Assembly: GCA_002707915.1 (NCBI GenBank)
Contig: PAOE01000034.1
Span: 2,413-12,417, forward strand
DNA: 10,005 nucleotides
Origin: Gammaproteobacteria bacterium
Lineage (GTDB): Bacteria > Pseudomonadota > Gammaproteobacteria > Magnimaribacterales > Magnimaribacteraceae
Direction: 5' to 3'
In this document: piece after piece, positions 5,882 to 10,005 of the stretch
Layout: every line of letters starts with the position of its first letter
Position numbering within the stretch: the first letter of the stretch is position 1
Notes under the pieces: generated by a model
The model's database searches: none
The model's input: the letters and a program-made list of their open reading frames with translations, nothing else
Told to the model about the DNA's origin: nothing
Position numbers and translations under genes: made by a program

Positions 5882-8368
5882 ATGAAAAATATCACAATTA
5901 AATTGTTTTTGATGTCATTGGTTTTTAACTATTCATTTGCTGAGGAAGCTACAAAAACGGCCGATGAAGAGAATGAACTTGAAGAAACTAATGAGGTTTT
6001 TCTGGAAGAACTTGTTGAGGACTATGAAGAAATACCTGGTTTTTTTATCACTTTCAGAGACCCTGAAACAAATCAAATTTATTTAAAAGTAGATAAGGAT
6101 CAGTTAAAAAAAGAATTTATCTATTTCGCTCATACTCTGAACAGTGTTGTAAGTACTGGCAAAGTTAAAGGTTCATATCTTGATAAAGGTATCATTCAAA
6201 TTGAGAAAGATTATGAAAATCTCCGTTTCAAACGAGTCTTGACTAACTACACTTTTGACGAGAACAATCCATTAAAAAGATCTGAAGGGGCCAATACATC
6301 TGATTCTACATTTGCAGTGTTACCTATAAAGGGAAAAACGAAAGATAAAGATGGTTATCTTGTTGAAATCACACAATTACTACTTTCGGAATCATTAACA
6401 CCAATTATCCCAATTTTTTCAGGAGACTACACGGACTCTAGGTTTAATTGGGGTCCAATTAGCTCAAATAAATCTCGAATAGTAGAGGTTTATAACTACG
6501 AAATGAATACTGATTTTGAAGTAGAGTATGTTATCGAATCCCCTCCATCTTATGAGTATTCTGGTGAAGATGCAGCAGACTCAAGATACGTAAGTGTTCA
6601 TGTGCGATATAGCCTTATAGAAATGCCTGACAATGATTTTGAACCAAGAATAGAGAACCAATCTATTGGTTATTTCTCAGACAGAGTAACTAATCTTACA
6701 TCTAAAAAAATAACTCCCTATCAGGACTTAATATCAAAATGGCATTTACAAAAACAAGATCCAACAGCTGAGTTTTCTAAACCTGTAAAACCAATAACTT
6801 TTTGGATAGAAAACACCACTCCTCTGGAATTGAGAGACTATATTAGAGATGGTGTTTTGGCATGGAATATTGCTTTCAAAGAGGCCGGTTTCATAGACGC
6901 CATAGAAGTAAAAATCCAACCAGATGATGCTGAATGGGATGCTGGAGATATTAGATATAATGTTATACGTTGGACATCTTCGCCAGACCCTTTATTTGGA
7001 GGATATGGTCCTAGACTTGCAAATCCACGAACTGGTGAAATTATAGGTGCAGACATAATGCTTGAATGGGTTTATCTAACCAACAGAATAAACTACGATG
7101 CGATCTTCAATTCAGACTCTTCACCAATGAGCTGTCATTCATCAGAATTCATTCAAGATGGAATGGTCTTGGCACAGAATATTGAACTCAACGATCCTAA
7201 GATAATTGAGCAAGCTATAAAAAGATTAGCACTTCATGAAGTTGGACATACTCTTGGCTTAAATCATAATTTCAAAGGAAGTTATCTGCACAATAATCAA
7301 GACGTTCATAATCCAGAAATCACCGGCAAAGTTGGAGTAACTGCTTCGGTAATGGAATATCCTGCTATCAACCTAGCACCTCTAGGTGTGGAGCAAGGTG
7401 ATTACTACGATACCATTCCAGGGCCTTATGATATTTGGGCTATAAAATACGGATACACTCCAAATCTTAGTGAAGATGAACTGGCAGCTATTATCGCTGA
7501 AGAGATCAAAGCTGAACATATGTTTGCAAACGATTCAGAAGATATGAGATCTCCTGGTCGGGGTATTGATCCTAGGGCAATGATAAATGATCTTACCAAT
7601 GACCCAATTACTTATGCCATCAATAGAATAGAGTTGCTTAATCATACTCAAGATAATATTGTTCCAAGACTTGCTGATAGGGTTGAGACTTTTGAGGAAT
7701 ATAGGCTAGCCCTCTCTGTTTTTATGAGAGAGTATTCAAGACAACTTGAGGTCATTTCTAGACACATCGGAGGAGTCTATGTAGAGAGATATAATCCGAA
7801 AAATATAAGCAATAAAGAACCTTACACTCCGGCTCCTTCAGATGAACAAAGAAGGGCTATGCAATCTTTAAATAAATACGCCTTTTCAATTGATGCTTTC
7901 CCTATTAATCCAGAACTACTTAAGAGGGTGCAAATTCAAAGAAGAATGTTTGACTTATCTGGAGAGCATGAAGATCCCCAAATACATAAGATGATTCTAG
8001 AAATTCAAAATAGAGTCCTTGATCACATCCTCAGTCCTTGGACACTCTATAGAATTTCAGACACTGAGCTCTACGGAAATGATTATTCTGTAGATGAGGT
8101 TATGAACGATTTAACTGAGTCAATTTTTTTAGGAGATCAAGATAATGAGATTAGCTCTATCAGAAGAAACCTCCAGACTTCGTATGTAAGGAGATTGATA
8201 GGTATACTCGGTCAAGATTATTACAATGAGTTAGCAACTGCTTCTGCGTACGATTCTTTGAGAAAAATTCAAAAAATTATTAGAGGGTCATCTAATGATG
8301 TTGCAACAAGATCACATAGAAGATTGGTTGCTTGGATAATTGAATCTGGTCTAGATAGAGCGAATTAG
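5882..8368 (+). CDS. Exported zinc-dependent metalloprotease with DUF5117/DUF4953 domains
   Basis: An 828-residue protein matching the large DUF5117/DUF4953 zinc metalloprotease group common in marine Gammaproteobacteria and Bacteroidota. Residues 1-20 form a signal peptide (KK-poor n-region, LFLMSLVF core, cleavage likely after YSFA). A very acidic segment follows (21-50, about half Glu or Asp). DUF5117 spans roughly 60-285 and the catalytic DUF4953 region roughly 300-630. The zinc motif is HEVGHTLGLNH at 452-462, a full HExxHxxGxxH as in metzincins, with a Met-turn candidate in SVMEYP (M491). All catalytic residues are present and length is typical, so it should be an active periplasmic or secreted peptidase. 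Its natural substrate is unknown. It is transcribed alone, divergently from the amidohydrolase operon, and no Shine-Dalgarno is visible before the ATG. Its TAG overlaps the stop of the convergent hydrolase gene. Confidence 0.9.
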   Translation: MKNITIKLFLMSLVFNYSFAEEATKTADEENELEETNEVFLEELVEDYEEIPGFFITFRDPETNQIYLKVDKDQLKKEFIYFAHTLNSVVSTGKVKGSYLDKGIIQIEKDYENLRFKRVLTNYTFDENNPLKRSEGANTSDSTFAVLPIKGKTKDKDGYLVEITQLLLSESLTPIIPIFSGDYTDSRFNWGPISSNKSRIVEVYNYEMNTDFEVEYVIESPPSYEYSGEDAADSRYVSVHVRYSLIEMPDNDFEPRIENQSIGYFSDRVTNLTSKKITPYQDLISKWHLQKQDPTAEFSKPVKPITFWIENTTPLELRDYIRDGVLAWNIAFKEAGFIDAIEVKIQPDDAEWDAGDIRYNVIRWTSSPDPLFGGYGPRLANPRTGEIIGADIMLEWVYLTNRINYDAIFNSDSSPMSCHSSEFIQDGMVLAQNIELNDPKIIEQAIKRLALHEVGHTLGLNHNFKGSYLHNNQDVHNPEITGKVGVTASVMEYPAINLAPLGVEQGDYYDTIPGPYDIWAIKYGYTPNLSEDELAAIIAEEIKAEHMFANDSEDMRSPGRGIDPRAMINDLTNDPITYAINRIELLNHTQDNIVPRLADRVETFEEYRLALSVFMREYSRQLEVISRHIGGVYVERYNPKNISNKEPYTPAPSDEQRRAMQSLNKYAFSIDAFPINPELLKRVQIQRRMFDLSGEHEDPQIHKMILEIQNRVLDHILSPWTLYRISDTELYGNDYSVDEVMNDLTESIFLGDQDNEISSIRRNLQTSYVRRLIGILGQDYYNELATASAYDSLRKIQKIIRGSSNDVATRSHRRLVAWIIESGLDRAN

Positions 8369-9351
8369 CCGACCTCTTTCAAAAATTTTAAGATGGACTC
8401 ATTGACTTCATCTGGAGCCTCTTGTTGAGTCCAATGACCTATAGCTTCCAATTCCTCTGCAAATAGTAGGTTTTCATAGTTAGTTTTAATTCTGTCAATA
8501 AGAGGTTCTTCGGACCTTATAAAAAAATTGACTGGATCTAACGTTCCAGTGATAAAGAAGGCAGGTTGCTTAAGTTTTTTATCTAATTGTGGCAATTCTT
8601 CCCAATCTAAATTTTGAGCTCTGTACCTGTTTAATGGACCTCTGAGACCACTTATTTCAAATTGGCTTACAAAATAATCTAAATCTTCCTTAGTAAACCA
8701 ACTAGGGAAATCATCGAACACTTCCATACCATCTAAAAAAGAGGAATTTTTATCTTTTTGGGGGACCAATCCACTTTGTCCCTTTTGTAAATTATTTTGC
8801 ATGCCCCTACCATCACTATTGGTATAAGTAATAAATAAAGATCTATTTAGATCAGTTTCGAATTCTTGTTCAGCTGTGCCCTCTTTCTGAAAATATAACT
8901 GGTAAAAGAAGTTATCTTGATAAATTTCTTTCCAAAGCTTTAATGGAGGCATAGGACCCCTACCTGTAAAAGGAACAGACATTGTTCCAGTGGCGCTAAT
9001 TCTATCTTCATTCAAAGCAGCAGTGTTTAGAGCTATAGGACCTCCCCAGTCGTGCCCAATAGTTATTGCCGTATCATAACCCAAAGCATCAATGATCCCG
9101 ATAACATCATCAGTCATATTTTTCATAGTATAGGCTTCAATCTCATAAGGCTTATCTGACTCTCCATAACCTCTGACATCGTAAGCAACTGCCTTATAAC
9201 CCGCCTGAGCAACTGCTGGCAATTGATGTCTGTAGCTATACCAACTCTCGGGCCAACCATGGCAAAAAATAACCAAAGGTCCCTCTCCCATCATAGCCAA
9301 TCTCAAGTTAATACCATTACTTTCAATAAACTTAAATTCTATATCTGACAT
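8365..9351 (-). CDS. Epoxide hydrolase-like alpha/beta hydrolase
   Basis: A 328-residue alpha/beta-hydrolase of the soluble epoxide hydrolase group, which opens epoxides to diols through a covalent Asp ester. The oxyanion motif is HGWPES (31-36), the nucleophile is D101 in GHDWGG (99-104), the acid is probably D272 in TGTLDPV, and the base is H306 in GHWTQQEAP. Candidate lid tyrosines that activate the epoxide are Y153 (YQLYFQ) and Y243 (NRYRAQNLDW); this pattern favours an epoxide hydrolase over a haloalkane dehalogenase. There is no signal peptide, so it acts in the cytosol. A strong AAGGAG lies 8 nt before the ATG. It follows the HupE/UreJ-type gene by 19 nt in the same direction, so the two may be co-transcribed. 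Its TAA overlaps the TAG of the convergent metalloprotease gene (TTAG). Substrate unknown; lipid or terpene epoxides are possible (inference). Confidence 0.88.
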   Translation of the reverse strand: MSDIEFKFIESNGINLRLAMMGEGPLVIFCHGWPESWYSYRHQLPAVAQAGYKAVAYDVRGYGESDKPYEIEAYTMKNMTDDVIGIIDALGYDTAITIGHDWGGPIALNTAALNEDRISATGTMSVPFTGRGPMPPLKLWKEIYQDNFFYQLYFQKEGTAEQEFETDLNRSLFITYTNSDGRGMQNNLQKGQSGLVPQKDKNSSFLDGMEVFDDFPSWFTKEDLDYFVSQFEISGLRGPLNRYRAQNLDWEELPQLDKKLKQPAFFITGTLDPVNFFIRSEEPLIDRIKTNYENLLFAEELEAIGHWTQQEAPDEVNESILKFLKEVG

Positions 9352-9359
9352 ATCAACAA

Positions 9360-9365
9360 CTCCTT
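9360..9365 (-). promoter_or_regulatory. Shine-Dalgarno of the epoxide hydrolase-like gene
   Basis: The minus strand reads AAGGAG, 8 nt before the ATG at 9351. It is the strongest ribosome-binding site in the window and fixes this start. It fills most of the 19-nt gap after the HupE/UreJ-type gene. Confidence 0.65.
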
Positions 9366-9370
9366 CTTTG

Positions 9371-10005
9371 TTATATTGAAATTATCCTTTCAATCAACCA
9401 GTATGTTCCCAAGCCTCCTATCAAGAAACTCGCGAAACTGTTCACTTCTACTTTTAAAATATCTGTTCTTAGTAAATATATAACCAAACCGAAAAATGGC
9501 AAAACTAAAATTTGCCCTGCCTCAATTCCAATATTGAAAAATAATAAAGAGAGTAATAGGTTGTCATTATTTATACCAATCTCAGATAATGCACCAGCAA
9601 AACCTAAGCCGTGCAAAAGACCGAAGCCAAATGCAATTAGCCAAGGTGTGGTTTCGTATTTTTGCTCATCTCCTACCTCTAGGGCAAGGTAAACGATGGT
9701 TAATGCTATGAATGCTTCAGTTGATGCTTGTGGAACACTAACTAAATCAAAAACGGAAAGTGCTAATGTTATGCTGTGTGCAATAGTAAATGCAGTAATG
9801 GTCTTTATTAAGTTAATGACACCAGATACAAGAAATAAAAGGCCAAAAACAAACAGCATATGATCAATACCACTCAATAAGTGTTCGATTCCTAACCAGA
9901 AATAGCTCACCGGATAAATACTTACCTGTTCAGGAACATCAAACTTGGAATTACTAATTGAAGCCAAACCCTCAAAAGAAGAATCATCCAAAAATTTAAT
10001 ACTTA
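9371..10005 (-). CDS. HupE/UreJ-family membrane protein, 5' end outside window
   Basis: This is the C-terminal membrane domain of a HupE/UreJ-type protein, a family linked to nickel or cobalt permeation in hydrogenase and urease loci. The first start-like codon inside the window is a TTG at 9991, but the frame stays open to the right edge. Members of the HupE/UreJ_2 branch usually have an extra extracytoplasmic N-terminal region, so the gene very probably starts beyond 10005. Numbering from that TTG, about six hydrophobic segments follow, with the conserved GIEHLLSGIDHMLF (34-47), FTIAHSITL (68-76, H72), GLLHGLGFA (124-132, H127) and NIGIEAGQ (153-160, E157) motifs. The His and Glu residues could line a metal path. 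No hydrogenase or urease genes are visible nearby, so the transported ion, if any, is not clear. It precedes the epoxide hydrolase-like gene by 19 nt. Confidence 0.85.
   Translation of the reverse strand, partial: SIKFLDDSSFEGLASISNSKFDVPEQVSIYPVSYFWLGIEHLLSGIDHMLFVFGLLFLVSGVINLIKTITAFTIAHSITLALSVFDLVSVPQASTEAFIALTIVYLALEVGDEQKYETTPWLIAFGFGLLHGLGFAGALSEIGINNDNLLLSLLFFNIGIEAGQILVLPFFGLVIYLLRTDILKVEVNSFASFLIGGLGTYWLIERIISI

Noticed and set aside
9989..9991. TTG at 9991 as the start of the HupE/UreJ-type gene
   Set aside because: The frame continues to the right edge with no stop, and related proteins carry an additional N-terminal region.
1..10005. CRISPR arrays, tRNA or rRNA genes, insertion sequences, riboswitches
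   Set aside because: No spaced direct repeats, transposase-like reading frames, terminal inverted repeats or tRNA-like segments were seen, and the longest gene-free stretch is only 86 nt.

Overview
The window is AT-rich, almost entirely coding DNA, with abutting or overlapping genes and no mobile elements, RNA genes or repeats that I can see. The gene types fit a streamlined marine gammaproteobacterium of the SAR86 type: Fe(II)/2-oxoglutarate dioxygenases, an epoxide hydrolase-like enzyme, a nitronate monooxygenase-like flavoprotein, a DUF5117/DUF4953 zinc metalloprotease and HupE/UreJ. This assignment is inference from gene content and base composition; there is no phylogenetic marker here.

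Layout: (1) The 3' part of a rightward nitronate monooxygenase-like gene runs in from the left edge and ends at 939. (2) It meets, with no gap, a tightly packed leftward cluster occupying 5795 down to 940. In transcription order this is a D-aminoacylase-family amidohydrolase, a 75-residue Smr-like protein, a TauD/TfdA-type dioxygenase, a dihydroorotase-like amidohydrolase and a PhyH-family dioxygenase. Junctions are +2, +1, -4 and 0 nt, so the five genes are very probably one operon with translational coupling. (3) A short divergent gap (5796-5881) separates this operon from a large rightward gene for an exported zinc metalloprotease (5882-8368). (4) The metalloprotease gene overlaps by 4 nt, tail to tail, with a second leftward pair: a HupE/UreJ-type membrane protein, cut by the right edge, followed 19 nt later by an epoxide hydrolase-like alpha/beta hydrolase.

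The most interesting unit is the five-gene operon. It combines two amidohydrolase-superfamily enzymes with two Fe(II)/2OG oxygenases. Such a set could oxidise and deacylate or ring-open an amide, ureide or N-acyl compound, but the substrate cannot be read from sequence. Both amidohydrolases appear to have non-standard metal-ligand sets. The dihydroorotase has Gln where the first metal His is expected and resembles the Bacteroidota type. The D-aminoacylase homologue seems to lack the two His ligands of the second zinc site. The small Smr-like protein inserted between them is also unexpected in a catabolic operon.
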